Shown piece by piece: positions 1-8,612 of a stretch of DNA of 64,000 bases. Every line of letters begins with the position of its first letter. Within the stretch, counting starts at the first letter, position 1. The notes beneath the pieces are model-generated. The model was not told the origin of the DNA and ran no database searches. It was given only the letters and a program-made list of their open reading frames with translations. The position numbers were made by a program, and so were the translations under genes. Origin of the DNA: Microtetraspora sp. NBRC 13810 (lineage in GTDB: Bacteria > Actinomycetota > Actinomycetes > Streptosporangiales > Streptosporangiaceae); assembly GCF_030268685.1 (NCBI RefSeq), contig NZ_BSRQ01000024.1:82968-146967 (forward strand), read 5' to 3'.

Positions 1-135
1 CACGGGATCCTCGCCCGTCTCCGCGACGTGCGCTTCGACCTCGGCGAGCACCTCGCCGACCCGCGCGCCGGAGATGTCCCGCAGTCGCAGCGCCACCCGG
101 AGGTCGTCGCGGTACTTCCTGTCCAAGACGGTCAT
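1..135 (-). CDS. HAAS/DUF1700-type protein, N-terminal fragment
   Basis: Forty-five codons run off the left edge of the window. The predicted N-terminus (MTVLDRKYRDDL...) is a charged helical segment like the HAAS or permease-associated helical proteins that often follow PadR regulators. Its ATG (135-133) overlaps the TGA of the PadR gene in an ATGA arrangement, so the two are almost certainly co-transcribed and translationally coupled. The family call rests on this context and a short sequence; the rest of the gene is outside the window. Confidence 0.5.
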   Translation of the reverse strand, partial: MTVLDRKYRDDLRVALRLRDISGARVGEVLAEVEAHVAETGEDPV

Positions 136-479
136 GCCTTCACTCCTCGCTCCACCACGGCGACCGCGGTCCGCGCGAACGCCGCCCATTCGGGTCCCTG
201 CACCGCGAGCGCCTCCCGGCCCTCGTCGGTCAAGCTGAAGAACTTCCGCCCCGGTCCGCCCTCTCCCGCCCGCCACTCGGCGCGCAGCAGTCCGTCGGCG
301 GTCAGCCGGTTGAGCAGCGGATAGAGCGTCCCCGCCTTCATGTCGGGCAACCCCGCCCGGTCCAGCCGCTGAAGCAGCGCGTATCCGTAGTCCTCGCCAC
401 TCTCGGCGAGCAGCGCGAGCACCGCGAGATCAAGCACTCCCCGCAGCCACTGCGTCCTCTTGGCCGTCATGTCTGCCAT
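132..479 (-). CDS. PadR-family transcriptional regulator
   Basis: A 115-residue winged-helix protein. Residues about 8-80 form the PadR DNA-binding domain, with the typical KAGTLYPLLNRL recognition-helix region followed by the wing GPGRKFFSLTDEG. PadR proteins are usually autoregulatory repressors of a neighbouring membrane-protein gene. The start is placed at MADMTAK; MTAK at 470 is an alternative, and an upstream extension to 560 gives atypical sequence. It overlaps the next gene by four bases. The effector is unknown. Confidence 0.85.
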   Translation of the reverse strand: MADMTAKRTQWLRGVLDLAVLALLAESGEDYGYALLQRLDRAGLPDMKAGTLYPLLNRLTADGLLRAEWRAGEGGPGRKFFSLTDEGREALAVQGPEWAAFARTAVAVVERGVKA

Positions 480-584
480 GCCATGACGGTAACACCCACT
501 AGTCGGTCTCGCATAGTAGTAGGCGCCATATAGTTCGCCACGTGCCGGAAGAGCCCTCACGTACCGCGCGGATGGAACCGTCGG

Positions 585-1499
585 CTACTTGCCGATGCGA
601 GGGATGACGATGAACTCCTGGGTGTCAGTCAGTTTTCTGGCGGAACAGCCCGCCTGTGCGTGAAGCACCACTATGGGGGCGTCCATCGTCCCGCCCACGG
701 CGACGCCTTCCAGAACTTTCCCGGCGCAGGGGTCCTGGCCACTCCTGGGCGTGACAATATGAACACTGATCGGAGTTTTCACATTCATGAGCTTCGGGGT
801 AAGTGTCTGCAGCCACAGGAGGATCAGAACACTCGCCACGAACGGTATCCCCAACAGCTTCATGCGTCTCGTCAATCGGTGGTAGCGCTGCTGCGTTTCG
901 AAAGAGGCTGCGGCGTCCACGACACACTGGACACGTCTGTCCAGGTCCAGGGCGAGATTGGCCAGCGCTGTATTGTCGAGTGGGTCTCTGGGGTCATAGA
1001 CATGTGTCCCTATACGTACCATTTCTGTTGTTTGTGGGAGTGTCGAGGCCTGATGGGCTATTGCGTGGTCTCTGCTGAGTTGCCAGATGGCATCCCGTGA
1101 CATCCCCAACAGGTTGGTGCGGCGCTCGACCACCAGGTGGGATACGAGCGCTGACCTGGGTGCTTCCAGGCGGTGATCGGGGAAGTTGCCGTTGTCCAGC
1201 CGGTCTAGTTCGGCGAGCTCACCGATACTCCGACGTCGCACGGTCAGGACCGCGGCGGCGCTGTAGAGTGTCCACACGACACTTGCCAAGGCTGTCAGTA
1301 TCGCCAGCAAGCCAACTGCGACGGCCCATTGCCCGACGTCGCCGAGATCCGCGAAGTTTCGCAACTGAACGCCGGCGACTAATGCGGCCGCCACCGAAGC
1401 GCTGGCCGCTACGAGCCACCGTGCGGCTATGCGCAGGTCGGAAGCGTGGGACACGTCATTCGCCGCCGGTGTGACCTGGTCGGTGACGGGGGCGGTCAT
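585..1499 (-). CDS. hypothetical membrane protein with three TM segments
   Basis: About 304 residues from MTAPVTDQ. Two hydrophobic segments near residues 24-45 and 58-85 are followed by a soluble central region with RRRSIGELAELDRLD and SRDHAIAHQAST. A third TM segment (FVASVLILLWLQ) lies near residue 215, and a C-terminal roughly 80-residue extracytoplasmic part carries two cysteines. No recognised domain is visible. A longer start at 1571 is possible but adds an unlikely N-terminus. It is transcribed divergently from the antitoxin gene, so 1500-1624 should hold both promoters. Confidence 0.6.
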   Translation of the reverse strand: MTAPVTDQVTPAANDVSHASDLRIAARWLVAASASVAAALVAGVQLRNFADLGDVGQWAVAVGLLAILTALASVVWTLYSAAAVLTVRRRSIGELAELDRLDNGNFPDHRLEAPRSALVSHLVVERRTNLLGMSRDAIWQLSRDHAIAHQASTLPQTTEMVRIGTHVYDPRDPLDNTALANLALDLDRRVQCVVDAAASFETQQRYHRLTRRMKLLGIPFVASVLILLWLQTLTPKLMNVKTPISVHIVTPRSGQDPCAGKVLEGVAVGGTMDAPIVVLHAQAGCSARKLTDTQEFIVIPRIGK

Positions 1500-1624
1500 G
1501 GCCGGATCCTTGTTTGTTGGGGCATCGGCTCGCATAGGAAGGGGGACATGTAGTACAAATGTAGTACACACATTTGTGGGGATGGCCTGTGACCGCTGAG
1601 AAGTCTCAAGTAAGTCGAGGAGAC

Positions 1625-1906
1625 GTGCATATTTACAAGATGCGTGACCTCAATCAGAGGACGGCCGAAGTAATTCAGGAGATCAACGATTCCGGCCGGC
1701 CCGCGATCATCACTCGCCATGGCCAGTTCGTGGCCCTCATCTCTCCTTTACTCAACAAAGGGCTGGAAGGGGAGTTGATCGCCCGTTTCCTCGATCAGGA
1801 GGCCGCTGAGAGTGGGCGGGATGCCGCGTCGGCTGATACGGAGATCGAGGGGCAGGGCGAAACAACGGAGGACCTGGCAAGGCGCCTCGGTCTTGATTGG
1901 CCGTGA
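1625..1906 (+). CDS. Phd/YefM-type antitoxin-like protein, orphan
   Basis: About 93 residues. The N-terminal half (DLNQRTAEVIQEIN, then GRPAIITRHGQFVALISPL) matches the Phd/YefM antitoxin fold: a short strand, a helix, then the IITxxGxxVAxxxP beta hairpin. The C-terminal half is acidic, as expected for a toxin-wrapping tail. The chosen GTG has AGGAG only two bases upstream; an ATG at 1640 is the alternative. No toxin gene follows on the same strand, because the next open frame converges from the opposite strand one base later. It may act as a stand-alone repressor or the toxin may be lost. Confidence 0.7.
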   Translation: MHIYKMRDLNQRTAEVIQEINDSGRPAIITRHGQFVALISPLLNKGLEGELIARFLDQEAAESGRDAASADTEIEGQGETTEDLARRLGLDWP

Positions 1907-2227
1907 CTATGTGCTGAGCGACGTGAAGTCCGAGACATGGAGCACGCGCATGACGCGGAATGCCGCGTGTGTGTTCGCGTCGCGGTACTCCCGGTCGGTG
2001 GGCGTGCGATACAGCAGATAGTAGTCGGACGCCTCATCGTGGACGTCCGCGTCTCCTGAGGCCGAAGCAGCAGGTCGCCGCCACGCCAAAACGCCTTCGC
2101 GGCCGGGGACCCACCCCTCGTCAGCACATTCCTTGCGCGGAGGGAAGCAGAGCTCTTCTTCTGCTCTCTTGAAAAGCCTGCCTATGACGGCACGGTCTCC
2201 GATCTCTGTGATATCGGCAGATGCCAT
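1907..2227 (-). CDS. hypothetical protein
   Basis: About 106 residues starting at MASADITEIG, after a purine-rich stretch. The tail YYLLYRTPTDREYRDANTHA looks protein-like, but I recognise no family. The reading frame stays open upstream to 2419 with less natural composition. A TTG-started overlapping frame at 2429 begins with a CDGC...CVAC pair that resembles a zinc ribbon, so a frameshift or another start is possible. It converges on the antitoxin gene with no gap. Confidence 0.35.
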   Translation of the reverse strand: MASADITEIGDRAVIGRLFKRAEEELCFPPRKECADEGWVPGREGVLAWRRPAASASGDADVHDEASDYYLLYRTPTDREYRDANTHAAFRVMRVLHVSDFTSLST

Positions 2228-2444
2228 CCTGTCCCACAGGACCCTGGACACTTTCCCTCCCCGAGTGGCAAAACCTGTCCTGTATCTGTTCGGCGCCACG
2301 TGGGCGCGTCGCGTCTCCTGCCGCAGCGACCTCCTGAGTCTCCGACTGCTCGCATGCGACACACAGTTGCCGCATCCGCAGATTGACCACTCCGTTGGAA
2401 TCCGGCGTGCAGCCGTCACACTCCGTCAAGAGGGGGTGTGCAAC

Positions 2445-2459
2445 GTAGCAAACTGCTAC
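2445..2459. promoter_or_regulatory. palindrome GTAGCA-AAC-TGCTAC upstream of the DUF5753 regulator
   Basis: A perfect 6-bp inverted repeat with a 3-bp spacer sits about 200 bp before the DUF5753 regulator start. A related half-site, CTAGCAG, follows about 13 bp later. The location fits an operator bound by that XRE regulator. Binding is inferred only from position and symmetry. Confidence 0.35.
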
Positions 2460-2658
2460 CTTGCATGGCGTATCCTAGCAGAGCGCAACGAAACGCTGTG
2501 CAATGTGCCAAGCCGCAGCCTCTGTGGACATCTCCGCTGGTCCTCGAAGGCGAGGTCCCGAAGGGACCATCAGGTGCGTGGGGTACCGTGGGCGCCTCGC
2601 CACCTTGTGCGATGTCAGGTGGCACGCTCATGGGCGACTACTGAAGGTGAGGCGAAGT

Positions 2659-3525
2659 GTGGTGGATCAACACGGCCCGGTTGTCCAGGGGGCGCTTCTC
2701 CGGAGAAAACTTACGGAGCTCCGCCGGCAACGCCGTATGACCCAGGACGATGTCGCCCGCAGCCTGGAATGGCACACGTCAAAGCTGATCCGGATAGAGG
2801 GTGGACGCACCGGGATATCCAAGGTTGACCTGGACGCGTTGGGGCGCCTTTACGAAGTGACCGATCCACCCGTCATGGAAGAACTCCACGTGCTCAATCA
2901 GGGGGCCCGCGCCAAGGGGTGGTGGAGTGATTTCAGGAAAGACGTCAGCGACGCTTACCTGACATATATCGGTTACGAGGCCGGTGCCTCTGTCATCAGA
3001 CAGTTCCAGCCTTTGGCCGTGCCTGGACTGTTGCAGACCAAAGAATACGCCGAGACCCTTGCGCACGCTGAAACGGATCCAGTCACCCTGGGCCAGTTGG
3101 TCAGGCTGCGACTCATGCGTCAGCAGACCCTGAGGCGGCGACAGGTTCCGCCGTGTGAAACCTTTATTCTCGACGAGGCGGTCATCCGCCGACACGTTGG
3201 GATAAGCCGCGATCCCACTATCATGCCGACCCAGCTCCGCCACATGGTCAGTGTCGCCGAGGGGAGCGAGCGGATCAGTATCAGGGTCGTACCTTTCAAG
3301 GCCGGATCGCATGTCGGCATGCTTCGTGGTGCTTTCACCCTCCTGGAGTTCGACGGGGGGCTGGGTGAGGTGCTGCACCTGGAAAGCAGTGAACTCCACG
3401 AGACGGTCACCGGTGAGGATCCACGTATCGCCGATGTGCGTGCCGACTTCGAGGCCATTCTGGAGGAGGCATTAAGTCCGTCCGAATCACTTTCGTTCAT
3501 CAACGACGTTGCAAGAGATATGTGA
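2659..3525 (+). CDS. XRE-family regulator with DUF5753 domain
   Basis: About 288 residues. An N-terminal helix-turn-helix (ELRRQRRMTQDDVARSLEWH, then SKLIRIEGGRTGI) is followed by a DUF5753 domain covering the rest, with typical RQFQPLAVPGLLQTKEYA and VPFKAGSH segments. These WhiJ-like regulators are multi-copy in Streptomyces and relatives, where some affect sporulation and secondary metabolism. The GTG start is placed six bases after GAGG; nearby GTGs at 2647 and 2662 are possible. A DUF397 gene follows about 120 bp downstream, the usual partner. Confidence 0.88.
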   Translation: MVDQHGPVVQGALLRRKLTELRRQRRMTQDDVARSLEWHTSKLIRIEGGRTGISKVDLDALGRLYEVTDPPVMEELHVLNQGARAKGWWSDFRKDVSDAYLTYIGYEAGASVIRQFQPLAVPGLLQTKEYAETLAHAETDPVTLGQLVRLRLMRQQTLRRRQVPPCETFILDEAVIRRHVGISRDPTIMPTQLRHMVSVAEGSERISIRVVPFKAGSHVGMLRGAFTLLEFDGGLGEVLHLESSELHETVTGEDPRIADVRADFEAILEEALSPSESLSFINDVARDM

Positions 3526-3643
3526 TGAAGCCCCGCCCTCTCGCGTCGGCGTGCCGGCTACACGGCTTGCTGCCAATTTGAGTGCCCTGTACGATCTTGA
3601 CCTCCCGGGCTATTCTCGATACCGACACTGGGAGGACGGCTTG

Positions 3644-3853
3644 ATGACTCAGGGGCCTGGCGATCCGCCTGAGCTGATCTGGCGTAAGAGCTCCGCGAGC
3701 ACGACGGGGGAGTGTGTGGAGGTTGCGTTCGGCCCTGAATCGGCTTATGTGCGTGACTCTAACTCGCCCGACGAGGCCGTTCTTGAGTTCAGTCGATCAG
3801 ACTGGGTCGCCTTTGTCGTAGGCGTGCGAAGAGGGGAATTCGACTGGCCGTGA
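3644..3853 (+). CDS. DUF397 domain protein
   Basis: Sixty-nine residues, the standard size of DUF397 proteins. It opens with LIWRKSSAST, then GECVEVA and VRDSNSP, and ends in WVAFVVGVRRGEFD, all family hallmarks. GGAGG at 3631-3635 gives ideal spacing to the ATG. DUF397 proteins are encoded next to XRE-DUF5753 regulators and are thought to modulate them; the mechanism here is inferred from that pairing. Confidence 0.9.
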   Translation: MTQGPGDPPELIWRKSSASTTGECVEVAFGPESAYVRDSNSPDEAVLEFSRSDWVAFVVGVRRGEFDWP

Positions 3854-4167
3854 GTCATTCGATCTAACGCAGGGGTGCTATTGGCCCCGGGCATATGCGT
3901 GCGGAGACGCCCACAATGCCTGGCAGTTTGTCCCGTACAAACACACCCCGCGTAGTGTCGAATTCGCGACATGGTCGGCAGGTGTAGCCTCAAACTCCGG
4001 GGGCGCCGAGACCGACCACGCGTCGTCATTCGCTTCGACGATTTCGACTGCCTCGGCTCACCCGCGGGATCCGCCGCATGGTCGCGGACCGCGAATCGCC
4101 GCCATCGCGAGTATGCCACCCGGCTGTCGAGGGGCGGTGATCGGCCGGTGTGCGGAGTCGTCGCGGT
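3854..4167. other. intergenic gap between convergent genes
   Basis: About 310 bp between the DUF397 stop and the histidine kinase stop. It holds a weak hairpin (TGTCG at 3956, CGACA at 3967) and no open frame I would support. It probably contains the 3' ends of both transcripts. Confidence 0.4.
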
Positions 4168-5226
4168 TCAGCGGCGCAGGGTGAGGTGGAAGGCGCAGCC
4201 GTCGCCGGTGGGGCCGGGGGAGGTGACGGTGAGGGTGCCGCCGTGGGCCGTCGCGACCTGGGTGGCGATGGGGAGGCCGAGGCCGGTGCCCGGGGTGTCG
4301 GGGCGGCCTCGCCAGAAGCGCTGGAAGACGCGCTCCTGATCGGCCAGGGGGATGCCGGGGCCGTGGTCGGTCACGGTGACGGCCGCTTCGGACGCGGTCT
4401 CCGTGACGGCGACCTCGACCGCCGAGCCGGCCGGCGCGTACCTGATCGCGTTGTCCACCAGGTTGGCGACGGCCCGCCGTACGGTCGGTTCGTCGATCGG
4501 GCACGTGGCGGCCGGGGGGGCGGTGAGGGACAGGGTGATGGCCTTCGCGGTCGCGGGCGGGCGGGCGTCGTCCAGGACGGCGCGCACGATGGCCACCAGG
4601 TCGGCCGGGCGGCGGTCGATCGTACGGGCCCGGCCGCGGGCCTCGACGAGGAGGTCGTCGATCGTCGTCTGGAGGCGCTCGGCCGCCTTCTTCGAGCGGG
4701 CCAGCCCCTGGCGGTAGACCTCGACGGTGGGGGACGGATGGGCGAGGAGGACGTCGGTGTTCGCCACGAGGACCGACAGCGGGGTGCGCAGTTCGTGGCT
4801 GGTCTCCTCGATGAGCCGCCGCTGGGTCTCCGCGGCGCGTTCCAGACGGTCGAGCATCGCGTCGAAGCTCGCCGCGAGTGCCACCACCTCGGCCGGGCCG
4901 TCGCCGAGGCCGGTGCGCAGGCCGAGATCGGTGCCCTCGACGTCCTCGGCCACCCTGCGCACCCGGTCGATCGGGCGTACGGCCCGGCCGGCCCACCACC
5001 AGGCCAGCCCGGCGGCGGCGGGGGCGAGCGCCAGGATCGTCCAGGTGGCCCAGGGGGACCGCTGTACGGAGGTGCTCCGCACGGCCGGCCGGTCGCCGAT
5101 CGCGTGCGCGGTCGTCTCGCTGTCGGTGGCCAGGATGACGCCGAACAGCAGCAAGGCGGGGACGTAGATCGCGAGGAACCCGAGCGCGGCCAGTTGTACG
5201 CGCAGCGACCGCCAGACGTCGGTCAC
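4168..5226 (-). CDS. two-component sensor histidine kinase, OmpR-partner type
   Basis: 352 residues from GTG 5226, which overlaps the response-regulator stop in a GTGA. TM segments at about residues 11-33 and 60-79 flank a short extracytoplasmic loop. A HAMP linker follows, then HisKA with the phospho-acceptor in ETSHELRTPLS (His144), the N-box NLVDNAIRYAP and the G-box GTGLGL. It should phosphorylate the regulator encoded just upstream. The sensed signal is unknown; the short periplasmic loop suggests membrane or envelope sensing. Confidence 0.93.
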   Translation of the reverse strand: MTDVWRSLRVQLAALGFLAIYVPALLLFGVILATDSETTAHAIGDRPAVRSTSVQRSPWATWTILALAPAAAGLAWWWAGRAVRPIDRVRRVAEDVEGTDLGLRTGLGDGPAEVVALAASFDAMLDRLERAAETQRRLIEETSHELRTPLSVLVANTDVLLAHPSPTVEVYRQGLARSKKAAERLQTTIDDLLVEARGRARTIDRRPADLVAIVRAVLDDARPPATAKAITLSLTAPPAATCPIDEPTVRRAVANLVDNAIRYAPAGSAVEVAVTETASEAAVTVTDHGPGIPLADQERVFQRFWRGRPDTPGTGLGLPIATQVATAHGGTLTVTSPGPTGDGCAFHLTLRR

Positions 5227-5894
5227 GACGGGTCCGTCAGCCGGTAGCCGGCGTTGGTGACGGTGACGATGAGCGCCGGGTCGCCGATCTTCCTGCGCAG
5301 CCTGCTGAGGATGACCCGGACAGACGAGGTGAACGGGTTGGCGTGCGCGTCCCACACGTGTTCGAGCAGCTCTTCGGCCGACAGCACCTGCCCGGGGTGA
5401 TGCATGAAGTACCGCAGCAACGAGAACTCCCTGGCGGTGAGATCGAGTGGAGTGCCGGACCGGCAGGCTCGGCGGGTGGCGAGGTCGAGCGTCAGTTCGC
5501 CGACGCGCAGGGTCGAACCGTGCTCGCCCTCCCGCCGGGCCAGGGCGCGGAGCCGGGCGACCAGCTCCGCGAAGTGGAACGGTTTGACGAGATAGTCGTC
5601 GGCCCCGGCGTCGAGTCCGGCGACCCGGTCGGCGACGGCGTCACGGGCGGTCAGGACGAGCGACCGCCGGGGCCGGCGCAGACCGGGGTCCGCGGCGAGC
5701 CGGCGGACGAGGTCCAGCCCGTCCCCGTCGGGCAACCCCAGGTCGAAGCAGGCGACGTCGTAGTCGGTGGTCCTGAGCAGTTCCTCGGCGTCGGCGCAGG
5801 TGCCGGCGACGTCGACCGCGTAGGACTCGTTGCGCAGGCCGAGGGCGACGACCTCCGCGAGGTCCGGGTCGTCCTCCAGGAGTAAGACGCGCAC
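5223..5894 (-). CDS. OmpR-family response regulator
   Basis: 223 residues. The receiver domain carries the acidic pair EDD near residue 8, phospho-acceptor Asp51 in CFDLGLPDGDG and a conserved Lys in the VKPF motif. The C-terminal winged helix has LTAREFSLLRYF and RVILSRLRRKIG. It is encoded directly after the serine hydrolase pieces and before its kinase, all on one strand, suggesting one transcript. The target genes are unknown. Confidence 0.95.
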   Translation of the reverse strand: MRVLLLEDDPDLAEVVALGLRNESYAVDVAGTCADAEELLRTTDYDVACFDLGLPDGDGLDLVRRLAADPGLRRPRRSLVLTARDAVADRVAGLDAGADDYLVKPFHFAELVARLRALARREGEHGSTLRVGELTLDLATRRACRSGTPLDLTAREFSLLRYFMHHPGQVLSAEELLEHVWDAHANPFTSSVRVILSRLRRKIGDPALIVTVTNAGYRLTDPS

Positions 5895-5901
5895 GGCGGG
5901 G

Positions 5902-6480
5902 TCACCCGGCCGACCGGGCGCTCGTCTCCCCGGCCGGTCCCGAGACGGTGACCCGGCCTTCGCCGAAGCGCAACGTCACCTCGGGCCCGACGCCGGCCGG
6001 GTCGTCCGGCCGGTGGCTCCCGCCGCCCGAGGCGACGAGCGGCAGCGCCGGGGGGCGGGTCGGTATCTCGGCCGCCTGGACGCCGCCCTGCTCGTTGAGC
6101 GAGTACCACGCGAGGATCGACCGTTTCCGGGTGGTGACGGTGACGTAGGTGCGCGTCTCGCCTGCGCTCGTGGTCCCGCCGAGGGTGACGCCGGTGATCG
6201 GGCCGAACCCGGCCTCGATGCCCGCGCGCTCCCTGTGCCCCTCGTCGGTCTGCCCGCCGAGCAGTGCGAGCACGCGCCGCTCGTGCGCGCGGAGCCCGGC
6301 GGCCGGAACGTCCGCGCGCGGCGGGAACAGCGCCGCGACGGCGTCGGCGCCGCTCGCGGAGATCACGGGCCGGTCGTCGGTCACGGTCACGTCGAACGAG
6401 CCTCCCGTGTCCAGTTCGTACCTCCCGACGATAGCGGCCGCGTCGGCCGGATCGGTGCCGTCGGCCGGGACCTTCGGCAC
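5902..6480 (-). pseudogene. detached C-terminal part of serine hydrolase (frameshift product)
   Basis: About 192 residues in the -1-shifted frame immediately after the serine hydrolase stop. It has the feel of the beta-rich C-terminal domain that follows the beta-lactamase fold in many actinobacterial serine hydrolases (AAAIVGRYELDTGGSFDV). The frame stays open backward across the stop as GPAIAAGEPPPVP, a natural linker, so the two pieces were probably one polypeptide. If the frameshift is a sequencing error, the intact protein would be about 555 residues. Confidence 0.6.
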
Positions 6481-6490
6481 GGGTGGCGGC

Positions 6491-7576
6491 TCACCGGCGG
6501 CGATGGCCGGGCCCGCCTGCCAGGAGGTCGCCGGCGGACACCTTGGGCCCGTTCGACGCGATCGCGATCACCTGTTCCCGCTCGGGCAGCCAGGCGACGG
6601 CGGCGTTGTGGCCGACGTCGCCGCCCCCGCCCGAGGCGGTGAGGAACGGCATACCGTGGACCGACCTGTCGTACGCCACCCAGCCAGGCGTCTCCGACCG
6701 GCCCCCGCCCAGGTCGTGACCGGGGGTGCCGATGACCCTGGTCGACGCCGGCGACACGACCCGGCCGGAGAAGAGCGCGTACGTCCAGGCCGCCAGGTCC
6801 CGGGTGGTCATGGCGAGGCCGCCGTTGCCGTCGAGCGCCCAGTGCGGGCCCGCGAACCCGCCCGTCCGTGCTGTTTCACCGTCCGCGAGGTAGCCGACGG
6901 CCCGGGGGCCGGGCGCGGCGGGCTCGCCGTTCCAGAACCCGCCCGCGACGCCACCGCCGGGAAGCCGCAACGTCGCCGACGCCGTGTACTCCCGGTACCC
7001 GCTGCCCGACACCTCGTCCACGATGAGCGCCAGCAGCGTGTACCCGGCATTCGAATACACGTACCCCGTGCCCGGCCGGAAGGCCGGCTTCAGCCCGCCG
7101 ATGGCCGCCACGGCGGAGTCCCGGTCGAGCGGTTGGTGGTCGCGGCCGTGTGACCCGTTGAGCCCGCTGGTGTGCAGCAGAAGCTGCCGGATCGTCGCCT
7201 CCGCGACCGGGCCCTTCAGATCCGGCAGCAGGCTGCCCGCCCGATCGTCGATGGACAGCTTCCCCGCGTCGGCCAGCGCGAAGATCGAGGCCGCGGTGAA
7301 CGCCTTGGTGACCGACCCGATGCCGAACACCGTCTCGGGTGTCACCGGGACGCCGCCGGCCCGGTCGGCCCAGCCGTAACCGGCCAGGCAGCCGAACTCC
7401 CCGCGCGTCGAGACGGCGATCGACCCGCTGAAACCGGCCTTCTCCCACTCGCGGAGCGCCTCGTCGATCCCGGCGTCACAGCGGGCACCGGCCGTCCGTC
7501 CGTCGGGAACACCGGGCCCGGCCCCGCACGCCGCCACGAGAGCCAGCACGGCCAGTACCGCGAAAGATCTGTTCAT
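6491..7576 (-). CDS. serine hydrolase, class C beta-lactamase family lipoprotein, probably frameshifted at its 3' end
   Basis: 361 residues as read. The N-terminus MNRSFAVLAV ends in a lipobox LVAAC (Cys17), predicting an outer-leaflet lipoprotein. The catalytic SVTK (Ser88, Lys91) and the YSN triad tyrosine (Tyr174) are present, as is HTSG. The family includes D-Ala-D-Ala carboxypeptidases, esterases and beta-lactamases, so the substrate cannot be set. The last residues (GGPGHRRR) look out of frame, and the family's usual C-terminal domain continues in the shifted frame. The downstream two-component system may control it. Confidence 0.85.
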   Translation of the reverse strand: MNRSFAVLAVLALVAACGAGPGVPDGRTAGARCDAGIDEALREWEKAGFSGSIAVSTRGEFGCLAGYGWADRAGGVPVTPETVFGIGSVTKAFTAASIFALADAGKLSIDDRAGSLLPDLKGPVAEATIRQLLLHTSGLNGSHGRDHQPLDRDSAVAAIGGLKPAFRPGTGYVYSNAGYTLLALIVDEVSGSGYREYTASATLRLPGGGVAGGFWNGEPAAPGPRAVGYLADGETARTGGFAGPHWALDGNGGLAMTTRDLAAWTYALFSGRVVSPASTRVIGTPGHDLGGGRSETPGWVAYDRSVHGMPFLTASGGGGDVGHNAAVAWLPEREQVIAIASNGPKVSAGDLLAGGPGHRRR

Positions 7577-7793
7577 GCGGCCGAAGGTACGAACCCGGCT
7601 GCGAACGTGATGTGAACGAGGCGACGCGCCGGACCACGACCCTCGGCCCCCGCTATCCATCCGCAATCGGTCTTCCATTCCCGCCCGGATACTGAGCGGA
7701 GATCGTGGCCGCCGAACGCGGCGCGGTGACGCTTATCCGGGGGGTAAGCCGACGAGACCCATCGCCCGGCTCACGCCGACGGAGAGGAACGAC

Positions 7794-8540
7794 ATGTCCG
7801 AGCAGCCACTCACCAGCACATCCGTCTACCGCCGGCAGGTGCCCGAGACGGACTTCAAGAAGTGGGCCACCGCCGCCCGGCTCGAACTCCAGACCTACAT
7901 CAGGCAGTTACCCGACGTCCCCTCCAAGCGAGGCCCCCTGGAGGACATCTCCAAGAAGCTGTCGCTCCTGGAATACGCCATGGTCGGGAGCAAGTCCGAG
8001 AGCACGGCACGGGAGGAGTTCGTCTCCTGGCTGGAGGAGTACGACACCGGCGGCTGGGCGCGCTTCGCGGACGAGAGGGCCCGGCTGGAGACGGCACGCA
8101 AGCAGGAGAAGGAGGAGAAGGACCGGCGTTCCACGATCGCCGGCGCGCCCGCCGAGGCCATCAAACTGACCAAGAAGTACGGCGCCGGCGCCGGCGTCAA
8201 GGTCGGCACCGTGATCGCCGTCCTCGTCCATGCCAAGACGGGAAAGCTCTGGTCGGGCACCAGCGGCGAATACACCACCAGCGAGAAGCACCCGCTCATG
8301 AAGACGATCCTCACCGGCGTGGTCCAGGTCGAGGACTGGCCGGTGGCCGCATGCGGCGAGGTGGCCGCCATGAACGCCTACCTGCACGACTCCGGCACGA
8401 CCGACCTGTCCCAGCTCCCCTCGGGCACCCTCTTCTTCCACGCCCAGACCTGGAACGCCAAGGACGGCAAATGGCAGGCACGCGCCGCCTGCAAGAACTG
8501 CGACCAGTGGCTGAAGAAGATCGGCGCCGGCCGCGTCTGA
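7794..8540 (+). CDS. putative deaminase-fold protein (CGE ... CxxC)
   Basis: 248 residues with no signal peptide or TM segment. Residues 1-115 are helical and charged (RARLETARKQEKEEKDRR). The C-terminal half has a strand-rich core followed by ACGEVAAMNAYL (Cys187, Glu189) and ACKNCDQWL (Cys233, Cys236). A (H/C)xE helix plus a CxxC is the zinc signature of the cytidine-deaminase superfamily, especially YwqJ-like and toxin-type deaminases, although the usual PCxxC proline is Ala here. The substrate is unknown; no immunity-like gene is adjacent. ATG follows GAGAGGAACGAC, a good ribosome site. Confidence 0.6.
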   Translation: MSEQPLTSTSVYRRQVPETDFKKWATAARLELQTYIRQLPDVPSKRGPLEDISKKLSLLEYAMVGSKSESTAREEFVSWLEEYDTGGWARFADERARLETARKQEKEEKDRRSTIAGAPAEAIKLTKKYGAGAGVKVGTVIAVLVHAKTGKLWSGTSGEYTTSEKHPLMKTILTGVVQVEDWPVAACGEVAAMNAYLHDSGTTDLSQLPSGTLFFHAQTWNAKDGKWQARAACKNCDQWLKKIGAGRV

Positions 8541-8612
8541 ACCACCACCCATCAGCCGCGCGACCACGCCGGGTGGACGGCGGGGCTGTGCGCGGCGGTG
8601 TTGGGGTGTCGG

